64,000 nucleotides of DNA. Source: Gallionella sp. GTDB lineage: Bacteria; Pseudomonadota; Gammaproteobacteria; Burkholderiales; Gallionellaceae. A model generated the notes under the pieces. The model had not been told where the DNA came from and ran no database searches. It worked only from the letters and a program-made list of their open reading frames with translations. The translations under genes were made by a program, and so were the position numbers. Location: contig JAQTWT010000005.1 in the NCBI GenBank assembly GCA_028689145.1, positions 153,586-217,585 on the forward strand. The letters are read 5' to 3'. Shown here in pieces: positions 26,545 through 35,079 of the stretch. How positions within the stretch are numbered: position 1 is the stretch's first letter; the number at the start of each line of letters is the position of its first letter.

Positions 26545-27339
26545 ATGTCCGTTTCCATAAAGACCCCGCAAGATATCGAGAAAATGCGCATTGCCGGCCG
26601 TCTGACCGGCGAAGTGCTCGACTACATCACACCGTTCGTTAAAGCGGGCGTGACCACCAACGAGCTGGACAAGCTGTGCCATGACTACATCGTCGATATG
26701 CAGCAAGGCATCCCCGCGCCGCTCAATTACGCCCCGCAGGGACACACGCCCTACCCCAAATCAATCTGCACCTCGATCAACCATCAGGTATGCCACGGCG
26801 TACCGGGCGACAAAGCGCTCAAGAACGGCGACATCGTAAATCTTGATGTCACGGTCATAAAGAACGGCTACCACGGCGACAGCAGCCGGATGTTCTATGT
26901 CGGTGAACCGTCCATACAGGCCAGACGGCTCTGCGAAGCCACCTGGCAATCGTTGTGGCACGGCATACGCGCGGTCAAACCGGGCGCATATCTGGGCGAT
27001 ATCGGCCATGCCATCCAGAGCTTTGTCGAGCCGCTCGGCTACAGCGTGGTGCGCGAGTTCTGCGGGCACGGCATCGGACTACATTTCCATGAAGCGCCGC
27101 AGGTGCTGCATTACGGCCGCCCCAAAACCGGTTTGAGACTGGAAGCCGGCATGATTTTCACCATCGAACCGATGATCAACGCCGGCAAAACGGGTATCAA
27201 ACAGCTAGGCGACGGGTGGACCGTGGTTACCAAAGACCACAGCCTGTCGGCGCAATACGAACACACCATTCTGGTCACCGATACCGGCTTCGAGGTATTG
27301 ACCGCTTCCGATGGCAGCCCGCCCCCGCCCGCCCTTTGA
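26545..27339 (+). CDS. map: Methionine aminopeptidase, type I
   Basis: 264 residues; removes N-terminal methionine from nascent proteins. The five metal ligands are visible: two Asp (NLDVTVIKNGYHGDSSRMF), His in CGHGIGLHFHEAP, Glu in FTIEPMI and Glu in YEHTILV. The C-terminus is slightly extended and proline-rich. Its last 29 bp overlap glnD. No rpsB or tsf is visible upstream, where map often sits. Confidence 0.96.
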   Translation: MSVSIKTPQDIEKMRIAGRLTGEVLDYITPFVKAGVTTNELDKLCHDYIVDMQQGIPAPLNYAPQGHTPYPKSICTSINHQVCHGVPGDKALKNGDIVNLDVTVIKNGYHGDSSRMFYVGEPSIQARRLCEATWQSLWHGIRAVKPGAYLGDIGHAIQSFVEPLGYSVVREFCGHGIGLHFHEAPQVLHYGRPKTGLRLEAGMIFTIEPMINAGKTGIKQLGDGWTVVTKDHSLSAQYEHTILVTDTGFEVLTASDGSPPPPAL

Positions 27340-29878
27340 CAGCCATGACGACGTGTTTGCGCTGCGCGGCTCATTGCGTAGCGACCGCGCCGTACTCGAA
27401 CAGAATTTCCTGCAGCATGGCAACGCGGTCCGCCTGCTGAGCGCCCACAGCAGACTGATCGACAAATACCTGCGTCACGTCTGGAAACAACTGGCCATAC
27501 CCGTCCGCATCACGCTTGCAGCGGCAGGGGGCTACGGACGCAGCAAGCTGTACCCAAAATCGGACATCGATCTGCTGATCCTGCTGGATGCCGAACCCGA
27601 TGATGCCTTGCAGCAAAAATTGCACCAATTCATCAGGGTGCTATGGGATATCGGACTGGAAGTCGGCCACAGCGTCCGCACCGTTGAGCAATGCATCAAC
27701 GAGTCGGCCGATATCACCGTGCAAACCAATCTGCTTGAAACCCGCCTGCTGTGCGGCAATAAAAAACTGTTCCATGAGTTGCGCGATAGCATGCAGCAAC
27801 GCCTCGACTTGCGCGCCTTTTACCTTGCCAAGTTGCAGGAGCAGCAGCGCCGCCACGCGCGTTATGCGGAAGCCGATTACAACCTTGAGCCGAACCTGAA
27901 AGAAAGTCCTGGCGGTCTGCGCGATTTGCAGACCGTCACTTGGATTGCCCGTGCCGCCGGTTTGGGAACACACTGGAGCGAACTCGCGCAAATCGGCCTG
28001 CTCACGACTGCCGAAGCTCGCCAGCTGGCGCGTCACAGCGCGCTGCTGGCAACGTTGCGCACCCGTTTGCATTACCTCGCCAAACGCCACGAAGACCGCC
28101 TGCTGTTTGATTTCCAGACACCGCTCGCCGAACAGCTGGGTATCAGCGACTCGGCAAACCGCCGCGCCAGCGAGCATCTGATGCAGCGCTATTACCGCAC
28201 ACGCCTGGCAGTGCGCCAGTTCAACACCATCATGCTGCAAAACCTGCATGACTATTTGTTCCGCGAAACACCGGAACCGCGCATACTGAACGAGCGTTTC
28301 AAGATTGTCGGCTCGCTGCTGGAAATTCGCGACGAACAGTTGTTCGAGCATACCCCGGAAGCGATCTTTGAATTGTTCCTGCTGATGCAACGCCATCCAG
28401 AACTGGATGATCTCGGTGCCACCACGCTGCGTGCGCTGTGGCGCGCGCAACATCAGGTCAATGCGGCATTTCGCCGCAATCCGCTCAACCGTGCGCGCTT
28501 CATGGAAATCCTGCGCCAACCGCAGGGGGTGCTGCACGCGTTGCGGCGCATGAACCAATATGGCATTTTGGGGCGTTACATCCCGGCCTTCGGGCGCATC
28601 GTCGGGCAGATGCAGCATGACCTGTTCCATGTCTACACGGTGGACGAGCACATCCTGATGGTGGTGCGCAACCTGCGCCGTTTCGCCGAACCGGAATATG
28701 CGCAGGAAACCCCGCTGTGCCACCAGTTGATCGGCGAATTTGCCCGCCCGGAAGTGCTGTATATCGCCGGATTATTCCACGATATCGCCAAGGGACGCGG
28801 CGGCGATCACTCGCAACTCGGCAAAAAAGATGCGCGCGCATTTTGCGTGCAGCATCAACTCGGCCGCAATGACAGCAACCTGATCGTGTGGCTGGTGGAA
28901 CAACATCTGATAATGTCCTCTACCGCGCAGAAACAGGACCTATCCAACCCGGAAGTGATTGCGGATTTCGCCGAAAAAATCAAAAACGATCGTTATCTGG
29001 CCGCGCTGTATCTGCTGACCGCCGCGGATGTGCGCGGCACCAGCCCCAAGATATGGAATGCATGGAAAGCCAAGCTGATGGAGGACTTGTTCCATCTGAC
29101 GCGCCGTTACCTGAGTTACGGCAAAGCCGACAACCACCTCGACGACATCCGCAAACAGGCAGTCAACGAACTCAACCTTAATGCGATGGCGGACGATTCC
29201 TACCGGTTGCTATGGGCACAGCTCGACGATAATTATTTTATGGATCATGCCGCGCAGGAAATCGCATGGCATACCCGCTTGCTGGCGTACCGGGTAAACA
29301 GCGCGACACCCGTTGTTAAAACGCGTTTAAGCCATGCCGGCGAAGGTTTACAGGTAATGGTGTATTGCACGGATCAGCGCGGTCTGTTTGCGCGCATTTG
29401 TAATTTCTTTGCGCGCATGAACTTCACCATTGCCGAGGCCAAGATCCACACCACGCGGCACGGCTATGCGCTGGACAGTTTTCAGATCATGGAGGCGGCG
29501 CGTAGCGACACGCCATACCGCGACATCATGACCTTCATAGAATTCGAGTTGGCACAACAGATTGCACAAGCCAAACCGATTGTGCTCGCCCCGGCCGGGC
29601 GCGTCAGCCGCCAACTGAAACACTTCCCCATCGGCACCAAGGCCGAGATCAAGCCCGATAACAAGGGACTGCATGTGCTGTCTCTGGTTACCGGAGACCG
29701 TCCCGGACTGTTGGCACGCTTCGCGCTGATTCTGGACACTCACAATGTCCGCCTGCACCGCGCCAAGATCAACACGCTGGGTAGCCGTGTGGAAGACGTA
29801 TTCTGGGTGAGCGGAGAACAGCTGTCCGATACCGGCGAAACCGAAGCTTTTCTGGATGAATTACGGGAAAAAATCTGA
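27311..29878 (+). CDS. glnD: [Protein-PII] uridylyltransferase / uridylyl-removing enzyme GlnD
   Basis: 855-residue nitrogen sensor that uridylylates PII at low glutamine and removes UMP at high glutamine. Domains in order: nucleotidyltransferase with GGYGRSKLYPKSDIDLLIL near residue 74; the GlnD linker domain; an HD hydrolase with AGLFHDIAKGRGGDHSQLG near residue 485; and two C-terminal ACT domains (QRGLFARICNFFARMNFTI and DRPGLLARFALILDTHNVRL) that bind glutamine. Length is as expected. It overlaps map by 29 bp. Confidence 0.96.
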   Translation: MAARPRPPFDSHDDVFALRGSLRSDRAVLEQNFLQHGNAVRLLSAHSRLIDKYLRHVWKQLAIPVRITLAAAGGYGRSKLYPKSDIDLLILLDAEPDDALQQKLHQFIRVLWDIGLEVGHSVRTVEQCINESADITVQTNLLETRLLCGNKKLFHELRDSMQQRLDLRAFYLAKLQEQQRRHARYAEADYNLEPNLKESPGGLRDLQTVTWIARAAGLGTHWSELAQIGLLTTAEARQLARHSALLATLRTRLHYLAKRHEDRLLFDFQTPLAEQLGISDSANRRASEHLMQRYYRTRLAVRQFNTIMLQNLHDYLFRETPEPRILNERFKIVGSLLEIRDEQLFEHTPEAIFELFLLMQRHPELDDLGATTLRALWRAQHQVNAAFRRNPLNRARFMEILRQPQGVLHALRRMNQYGILGRYIPAFGRIVGQMQHDLFHVYTVDEHILMVVRNLRRFAEPEYAQETPLCHQLIGEFARPEVLYIAGLFHDIAKGRGGDHSQLGKKDARAFCVQHQLGRNDSNLIVWLVEQHLIMSSTAQKQDLSNPEVIADFAEKIKNDRYLAALYLLTAADVRGTSPKIWNAWKAKLMEDLFHLTRRYLSYGKADNHLDDIRKQAVNELNLNAMADDSYRLLWAQLDDNYFMDHAAQEIAWHTRLLAYRVNSATPVVKTRLSHAGEGLQVMVYCTDQRGLFARICNFFARMNFTIAEAKIHTTRHGYALDSFQIMEAARSDTPYRDIMTFIEFELAQQIAQAKPIVLAPAGRVSRQLKHFPIGTKAEIKPDNKGLHVLSLVTGDRPGLLARFALILDTHNVRLHRAKINTLGSRVEDVFWVSGEQLSDTGETEAFLDELREKI

Positions 29879-30090
29879 ACTGCGGGTGCACACGATAACA
29901 GTATTTATTGTTATTAATCTGTCTATTGCAACGATTGCCACTCACCAAAACAGTATAAATATGGCACAGTCTGTCGCAAGCCTCTCTGTAATTTTAATTG
30001 ATTCCAGATTCGTGTCGTGAGACAGTTTTTTTGCGTTTTCACATTGGCGATCAAGCGCCATGCTTGGCAACATTTTCAAACGGTTGACTT

Positions 30091-30113
30091 ATCCTATCCT
30101 GTGAGTATAGGAT
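30091..30113. promoter_or_regulatory. Inverted repeat operator candidate upstream of the toxin-antitoxin pair
   Basis: ATCCTAT and ATAGGAT are separated by 9 bp and end 6 bp before the tumE start. A TTGACT hexamer precedes it at 30084-30089, and TATAGG at 30106-30111 could be a -10. The right half also provides an AGGA ribosome-binding site. This fits an autoregulatory site for the HTH partner. Confidence 0.5.
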
Positions 30114-30119
30114 GAGCCA

Positions 30120-30515
30120 ATGAAAACGCCTGAACATATCTTGGAGTGGCTACTCAATTACGATGGAAGGCGGCACTTTTTCATCAGCGGCCATTTCTTG
30201 AAGTTCGAAATCAGGCTGGTTGAGCAATCAGGCCAACTGCCGCACGGTATCGCTTATTCCTTCACCTTCCATGACCCGGATGGAACGAGGCTGCTGGGTT
30301 TCGACAATGCGCACCCTGTACCGCATGCGGGTGGCAAGTTTGTAAAGGCCAAGCCGGATGCCGACCACTGGCATAGAACGGTTAATGACGAAGGTCGCCC
30401 ATATGCCTTCGTATCGGTAGAGAAGTTGCTTGAAGATTTTTTTGCTGAAGTTGAGAAAATTTGCAAAGCGCAAGGTATATCGACTGAAGTGGTGGACGAC
30501 AAGGAGATGCAATGA
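30120..30515 (+). CDS. TumE-family (DUF6516) toxin candidate
   Basis: A 131-residue protein resembling the DUF6516/TumE toxin family (GRRHFFISGHFLKFEIRL, YSFTFHDPDGTRLLGFDNAH, then the HWHRTVNDEGRPYAF segment). It is followed by an HTH protein whose start overlaps its stop (ATGA), the expected toxin-then-antitoxin order for TumE/TumA. The catalytic mechanism is not evident from sequence. The surrounding 241-bp upstream gap is AT-richer than neighbouring genes, consistent with a mobile accessory module. Confidence 0.72.
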   Translation: MKTPEHILEWLLNYDGRRHFFISGHFLKFEIRLVEQSGQLPHGIAYSFTFHDPDGTRLLGFDNAHPVPHAGGKFVKAKPDADHWHRTVNDEGRPYAFVSVEKLLEDFFAEVEKICKAQGISTEVVDDKEMQ

Positions 30516-30892
30516 TGAAAGCGAAAATTCAATCTATACAAGACCTGAAAAAGGAAATGCTGTCTGTCGCTCGTGGTGAGCGCAAGGCTCCTGCCGATGC
30601 AGCCCAAATTTCTTTTGAATCTGTCGAGGCTGTAATTCGGCTGCTGACTCCTGAAAATCGCGTCTTGTTGGCTACGATAGATCAGAAAAAACCAACCTCC
30701 GTGGCTGATCTGGCAAGATTGGTGCATCGCGCAGAGCCGAATGTAAGTCGCACCTTGGGTAAACTTGAAGCGGTTGGTTTTGTGCGGTTACGTCCTGGTG
30801 TTGGCAAGATCAAGATTCCGGAAGTAGTTGTTCGTCACCTGACGGTGGATATGGATATCTGCTCACAACAAGACAAGGTGACGGTTGCCTGA
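30512..30892 (+). CDS. TumA-like HTH antitoxin / MarR-type regulator
   Basis: 126 residues with a winged-helix HTH at about 60-110 (TSVADLARLVHRAEPNVSRT, LGKLEAVGFVRLRPG). It resembles the DNA-binding antitoxin paired with DUF6516 toxins. It starts at the first of two tandem ATGs (30512 or 30515) and is coupled to the toxin gene. It probably neutralises the toxin and represses the operon through the inverted repeat at 30091. Confidence 0.72.
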   Translation: MMKAKIQSIQDLKKEMLSVARGERKAPADAAQISFESVEAVIRLLTPENRVLLATIDQKKPTSVADLARLVHRAEPNVSRTLGKLEAVGFVRLRPGVGKIKIPEVVVRHLTVDMDICSQQDKVTVA

Positions 30893-30896
30893 GTTC

Positions 30897-30956
30897 GTAG
30901 AGGCACGATTTATCACGCCAATATCTATGCAAGGGCGCGATGAATCGCGCCCTTGC
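30897..30956. repeat. GTAG twin-hairpin element, family A copy 2, between convergent genes
   Basis: GTAG, a degenerate hairpin (aGGCaCGAT-tt-ATCaCGCC), a spacer, then a perfect hairpin GGGCGCGAT-ga-ATCGCGCCC at 30933-30952. The right foot is degenerate (TTGC, not CTAC). It fills the 66-bp space between convergent genes and could terminate both transcripts. Confidence 0.75.
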
Positions 30957-30958
30957 AG

Positions 30959-33952
30959 CTAATCTTTTTTACCAAGCTGCTCGGACATCTTCAAACCACC
31001 CACCAGATGAGTGTCCGACTGTTCGAGAGCCGCACCCGCCTGAACGGCGGTAACCGTATTTGCTTCTGTCAATTTGGCAGACCTAACCGGGTGGCTGGCT
31101 GTAGGCAGCGCCCCCCCCCCTTGAGTATGGAATAACGGCAGCGACAGCCCGATGAATGCGGCAACAGCCGAAACCAGTCCGGCACCTTTCGCGATACGGA
31201 CCATCTTTTCTTTATTGCGCAAACGCGCCATCAGCTGGAGCGCGACCAGTTCGGCGCGGGATTGTTCGACTTCCGCGCGCAACCGCTTGCTCTCCTGTTC
31301 AGCCAGTTCGGCACGCTGCCGCTCGACCAATATTTTTTCTTTAGCCAAGGCCGCATTGGTTTGTGCCGCTTCGCTGGCGCGCTGCTCGGCGATACTGCGT
31401 TCGCTTAATGCGGCACTGGCCTGAGCTTCAGACTGCACCCGCATTTCAATTTCAGCCAGCACCTTCTGCTCGATTGCCATCCGTTCCTGCTGTTGCGCCA
31501 GCAATACTTTCTCCTGCTCATGCTGAAGCAGAATGGCCTGTTCGGCCTGCTCCGCAGCGGATACCCGTTCACGCGCGGCATCGTTCGCGGCCTGTTCGGC
31601 TTGCAAGCGCGCCTGTTCCGCCTGCGCGGCCAATTGCTCTTCCGTAACACGTTGTACTGCGGCCTCCAGGACAGTCAGCGCGATTTCCTCGCGCTGCCGC
31701 ATAGCTGTTTCAATCATTTCCTTGGCGCGTTCCAAAGCAGCCTGTTCTGCCGCGACTTTGTCCTGTTCGGCCTGCCTTGCCAGACGCTCTTTTTCAATGC
31801 GCGCCTGCATGATGCGTTCCGCTTCTGCCGCCAGCGCTTGACGCTGTACCGCCTGATCCAGCAATGCCTGCTCAAAATCGAGATGTTGCTGTTGCTGTTC
31901 AAGCAATTGGGTTTCGATATGCTCGCGTTGTTGGGCGGCCTTTCCGGCTTGCTCAGCCGCTTCGCCGCGCTTGCGCTCCACAATGGTCGCCTGTGCCTCG
32001 CAACGCAAGCGTTCCTGCTCGGCTTCCGCAGCCTTGCGCTCTTCCGCGATACGCAACTTCGCCATATTCTCGGCGCGCGTCATCGCCGTATCCCGGGCCT
32101 TTACGGCTTCGGCGATCTGCTTACTGAAAGCGACAGTCGCCAGCGCCTCGGCCCGGATTTTTTCTTCCTCGATCTTGAGGGCTTGGTTTTCTTTCTCCGC
32201 GCGAACCTTGGCGATATTCATGGCGCGCTTGGTTGCCTGTTCCAGATCATTGGCATCGCGAAGAGCTTGCGCATTCAGCTTTTCCGCTGCCTCGGCCATT
32301 TCCCTGGCGTTTTTCTCGAGTTCTATGCGTTCGTTGTTTGCGTCGATGGTGCGCTGTTCGGCAGCGATGCGCTCCTCTATCATCGCGGTAGTGCGTTGCT
32401 CGGTTTCGGCATTCTGCTCGGATACGCGGCGCGCCTCCTGCAACACGGCGGCACGCTCGTTAGCCGCGGCGATCTCGCGGGTTTCCGCCTGCAACTTCAA
32501 GTCCAGTTCATGTGCGGCATGCAATTCCGCTTCAGCTCGCTGTTGCGCCAGCACCGCCAGATCCATCTCCGCCTGCAACTTGTGCGCGGCGGCCTGGCTG
32601 GCCATGGTTTCCGCGGCCAGCCGGTCCTTGGCTTCCTGCTCGAACTGGCGCAACGACGCGTTGGTTTCCTCCTGCTGGCGCAGAATTTTCTTGTCAACAT
32701 CGGTCTGTGACAGCAATAGAGCAGCCGCGTCATGTTCGGCCTTGAGTCTGCGTTCGGCTGTCGTGCGCGCTTCCGCCTGCGCATTTGCATGCCTCTTCGC
32801 CGCTTCGTAAACCATACGCTCATGACGCTCGGTCGCTTCGGCATCGACTCTGGCCTGATCCTCGGTAAGTTTGCGTTGCACGGCAATCTCCGCAGCGGCT
32901 CGATCCGCCTCGGCGCGTGCCTGGGCAGCCTGCTCGGCCTCCCGGTAGGCGGTCAGCCGTGCCTCGATCTCGCTCAGCGCCAGCGACTCGGCGCGCGAGC
33001 GCGCATCCGCGGCTTCCGCGGCTGCCTGTTCGGCTTTAAGTTTGGAACTCACCAATGCGAAAAGCTGCTGCTCCTTGCCGATCTTATCTTCCACCGCGCT
33101 CGCGATAGCCTGATCGGTCGATTCTTTCTCCAGCACCAGCCGCGCAAATTCCTGTTCCATTTTGGCGCGATTATCGGCGGCTTGGGCGGCACGCAGCTCG
33201 GCTTCGACACGCCGGTTGCGCTGCTCCTGTTCGCGTTGCTCCACTTCCGCGCGGTTCTTTAGCGCGCGAGCTTCTTCGGCTTCGCTTTCTGCCCGTTGCG
33301 CGGCTATATCGCGCAACTGCGATTCCAGCTTCAGCTTTTCTTCGGCGTGATTCTTTTGCGTCTGCTCCGCTGCCAGCCGTTCCGCCTTGGCGCGTTCGGC
33401 GCGCGCCATGGTTTCGGAGATGGCGATCTGCATATAATGAATTTCGGCTTCGGCACGCAGTTGGGCATCCTGCTCCGCTTTGCGTTGCTGCTCGACCAAC
33501 GCAGCCAACTCTCGTTCCGTCCTGGACTTGGTCTCGGCGGCAACGCGCACGGTTTGTTCGTGCTCGAAACGCTGGTTCAATTCGTCTTGAGCCTGTTGCT
33601 CGGCGCGCAATCTGGCCTGATTTTCTTCCTGAAGCCGCAGTTCGCTGGCCAATTTCTCCTGCAACTCACGGGCCAGTTTCTTCTCTGCTTCAAGCTTGAT
33701 CCTGACCATTTCGGCATGTTTCGCCACATCCTGGCAGTTGGCCTCGATCTGTGCAGCCAGATCAGTCTCGGTACGGGCGCGCGCTTCAGCCACTGCCCGC
33801 GCATGAGCTTCGGCACGCAAACGCGCTTGGGCGGAAAGATTCGCCTCTGTTTCGGCCTCCAGACGCGCACGGGCCTCCTTGATGGCCTGAGTTTCGGCGA
33901 GATATTCCTCGTTGTCGTTGCTGACTAGTCTGATATTGGCTGGTTTTGACAT
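30959..33952 (-). CDS. Giant Ala/Glu-rich coiled-coil protein with C-terminal membrane anchor
   Basis: 997 residues. After a short N-terminus (MSKPANIRLVSNDNEEYLAE) about 890 residues are almost uninterrupted Ala/Glu/Arg/Gln heptads (AEQERL, EAEAQARAEAE-type), predicting a very long helix or coiled coil. A basic patch and one hydrophobic helix near residue 925 (GAGLVSAVAAFIGLSLPLF) follow, with a 50-residue tail. It could be a cytoplasmic rod anchored at the membrane. A G10 run in the coding strand near codon 944 codes for the Gly triplet just after the helix. Function is unknown; TolA-like or filament-type proteins are only loose analogies. Confidence 0.8.
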   Translation of the reverse strand: MSKPANIRLVSNDNEEYLAETQAIKEARARLEAETEANLSAQARLRAEAHARAVAEARARTETDLAAQIEANCQDVAKHAEMVRIKLEAEKKLARELQEKLASELRLQEENQARLRAEQQAQDELNQRFEHEQTVRVAAETKSRTERELAALVEQQRKAEQDAQLRAEAEIHYMQIAISETMARAERAKAERLAAEQTQKNHAEEKLKLESQLRDIAAQRAESEAEEARALKNRAEVEQREQEQRNRRVEAELRAAQAADNRAKMEQEFARLVLEKESTDQAIASAVEDKIGKEQQLFALVSSKLKAEQAAAEAADARSRAESLALSEIEARLTAYREAEQAAQARAEADRAAAEIAVQRKLTEDQARVDAEATERHERMVYEAAKRHANAQAEARTTAERRLKAEHDAAALLLSQTDVDKKILRQQEETNASLRQFEQEAKDRLAAETMASQAAAHKLQAEMDLAVLAQQRAEAELHAAHELDLKLQAETREIAAANERAAVLQEARRVSEQNAETEQRTTAMIEERIAAEQRTIDANNERIELEKNAREMAEAAEKLNAQALRDANDLEQATKRAMNIAKVRAEKENQALKIEEEKIRAEALATVAFSKQIAEAVKARDTAMTRAENMAKLRIAEERKAAEAEQERLRCEAQATIVERKRGEAAEQAGKAAQQREHIETQLLEQQQQHLDFEQALLDQAVQRQALAAEAERIMQARIEKERLARQAEQDKVAAEQAALERAKEMIETAMRQREEIALTVLEAAVQRVTEEQLAAQAEQARLQAEQAANDAARERVSAAEQAEQAILLQHEQEKVLLAQQQERMAIEQKVLAEIEMRVQSEAQASAALSERSIAEQRASEAAQTNAALAKEKILVERQRAELAEQESKRLRAEVEQSRAELVALQLMARLRNKEKMVRIAKGAGLVSAVAAFIGLSLPLFHTQGGGALPTASHPVRSAKLTEANTVTAVQAGAALEQSDTHLVGGLKMSEQLGKKD
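31111..31120. repeat. Homopolymeric C10/G10 tract in the coiled-coil gene
   Basis: Ten consecutive C on the plus strand (G on the coding strand) encode Gly-Gly-Gly plus the first base of the Ala codon. Slippage by one base would change the roughly 50 residues after the membrane helix. Confidence 0.85.
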
Positions 33953-34089
33953 GGCACTACCTCTCGTGATGACCGGCGCGCGCGCACCGATTTCGACTCA
34001 TTGCATATAATGCCAAGATAACAGCTAGTATGGCAAGCAAAACACTAAACAGCACGGAAAAATCGGGTTATTTCGGGTGAACCTAATAA

Positions 34090-35013
34090 CTACAAACCGC
34101 TCAACACTTTAAGATGCGCAAACACGCTCCGCCCCAGCGCGGGCAATTCGTACCCGCCTTCCAGAACCGAAACGATACGGCCATGCGCGTATTTAGCGGC
34201 GACCCGCTTTAACTCCTCCGTCACCCAGGCATAATCCGCTTCAACCAGCCCGAGCATCGCCATGTCATCGTCGCGGTGCGCGTCGAATCCCGCCGAAATC
34301 AGCAAAAATTCCGGCTGAAAGCGTTCCAGCGCGGGCAGCCATTGCTGTGTGACAGCGACGCGGAAGGCTTCCCCGCCGCTTCCGGCTGCCAGCGGCACGT
34401 TGATGATATGGTCGTTGCCGCTCTCCGCGCCGCAATACGGATAGAACGGATGCTGAAAAGTGGAACACAGCATCACGCGCGGCTCAGCGTAAAAGATATT
34501 TTCCGTGCCGTTGCCGTGGTGCACGTCGAAATCCGCGATCGCCACGCGCCGCAGACCGTGCTGCGCCAATGCGTGCGCCGCGCCGACCGCGACATTATTA
34601 AAGAGACAAAAACCCATCGCGCGCGCCCGTTCGGCGTGATGGCCGGGCGGACGGATGTTGCAAAAAGCATTCTCGACCTTTCCCGCCATGACCAGATCCA
34701 CACCCTCCACCACCGCGCCGGCCGCACGCAACGCGGCCTGATAGCTGAACGGGTTCATTGCCGTGTCGCCGTCGATCTGCACGATACCGTGCTGCGGCAC
34801 GGCGGACTGAATCGAATCGATGTAGCCCGCTTCATGCACGCGCAACAACTGCTCGCGTGTCGCTTCGGGCGCGTCGTGGCGCTGCAGATAATCCAGCAGA
34901 CCGGAAGCAATCAACCGGTCCTCGATGGCATGGATGCGCGCCGGACATTCCGGGTGATGCGTTCCCATGTCGTGTTTGAGACAAAGCGGGTGGCTGATGT
35001 AGGCGGTTTGCAT
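34090..35013 (-). CDS. Histone deacetylase-superfamily (AcuC-like) deacetylase
   Basis: 307-residue zinc-dependent deacetylase fold. Motifs are HPECPARIHAI, RPPGHHAERARAMGFC with the catalytic His pair, DFDVHHGNGT and SAGFDAHRDD supplying the zinc ligands, and EGGYEL near the end. Likely substrates are acetyl-lysine proteins or small acetylated amines. It is divergent, 66 bp apart, from a protein acetyltransferase gene. The start is ATG 35013; a GTG at 35019 would add two residues. Confidence 0.92.
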   Translation of the reverse strand: MQTAYISHPLCLKHDMGTHHPECPARIHAIEDRLIASGLLDYLQRHDAPEATREQLLRVHEAGYIDSIQSAVPQHGIVQIDGDTAMNPFSYQAALRAAGAVVEGVDLVMAGKVENAFCNIRPPGHHAERARAMGFCLFNNVAVGAAHALAQHGLRRVAIADFDVHHGNGTENIFYAEPRVMLCSTFQHPFYPYCGAESGNDHIINVPLAAGSGGEAFRVAVTQQWLPALERFQPEFLLISAGFDAHRDDDMAMLGLVEADYAWVTEELKRVAAKYAHGRIVSVLEGGYELPALGRSVFAHLKVLSGL

Positions 35014-35079
35014 AGTCACGAAATCGCAATAGTTATAGTGCTATCATACCGATTCGACATTAAATTGGGAGTCCATATC

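Noticed and set aside
31493..32710. Long open frames on the plus strand opposite the coiled-coil gene
   Set aside because: They mirror the low-complexity heptad repeats of the minus-strand gene and have no recognisable family or start signal.
34276..35079. Open frame continuous with and upstream of the Pat-type acetyltransferase
   Set aside because: It runs antisense through the well-supported deacetylase gene. The conserved CoA-binding domain begins right after ATG 35080, which has its own ribosome-binding site.
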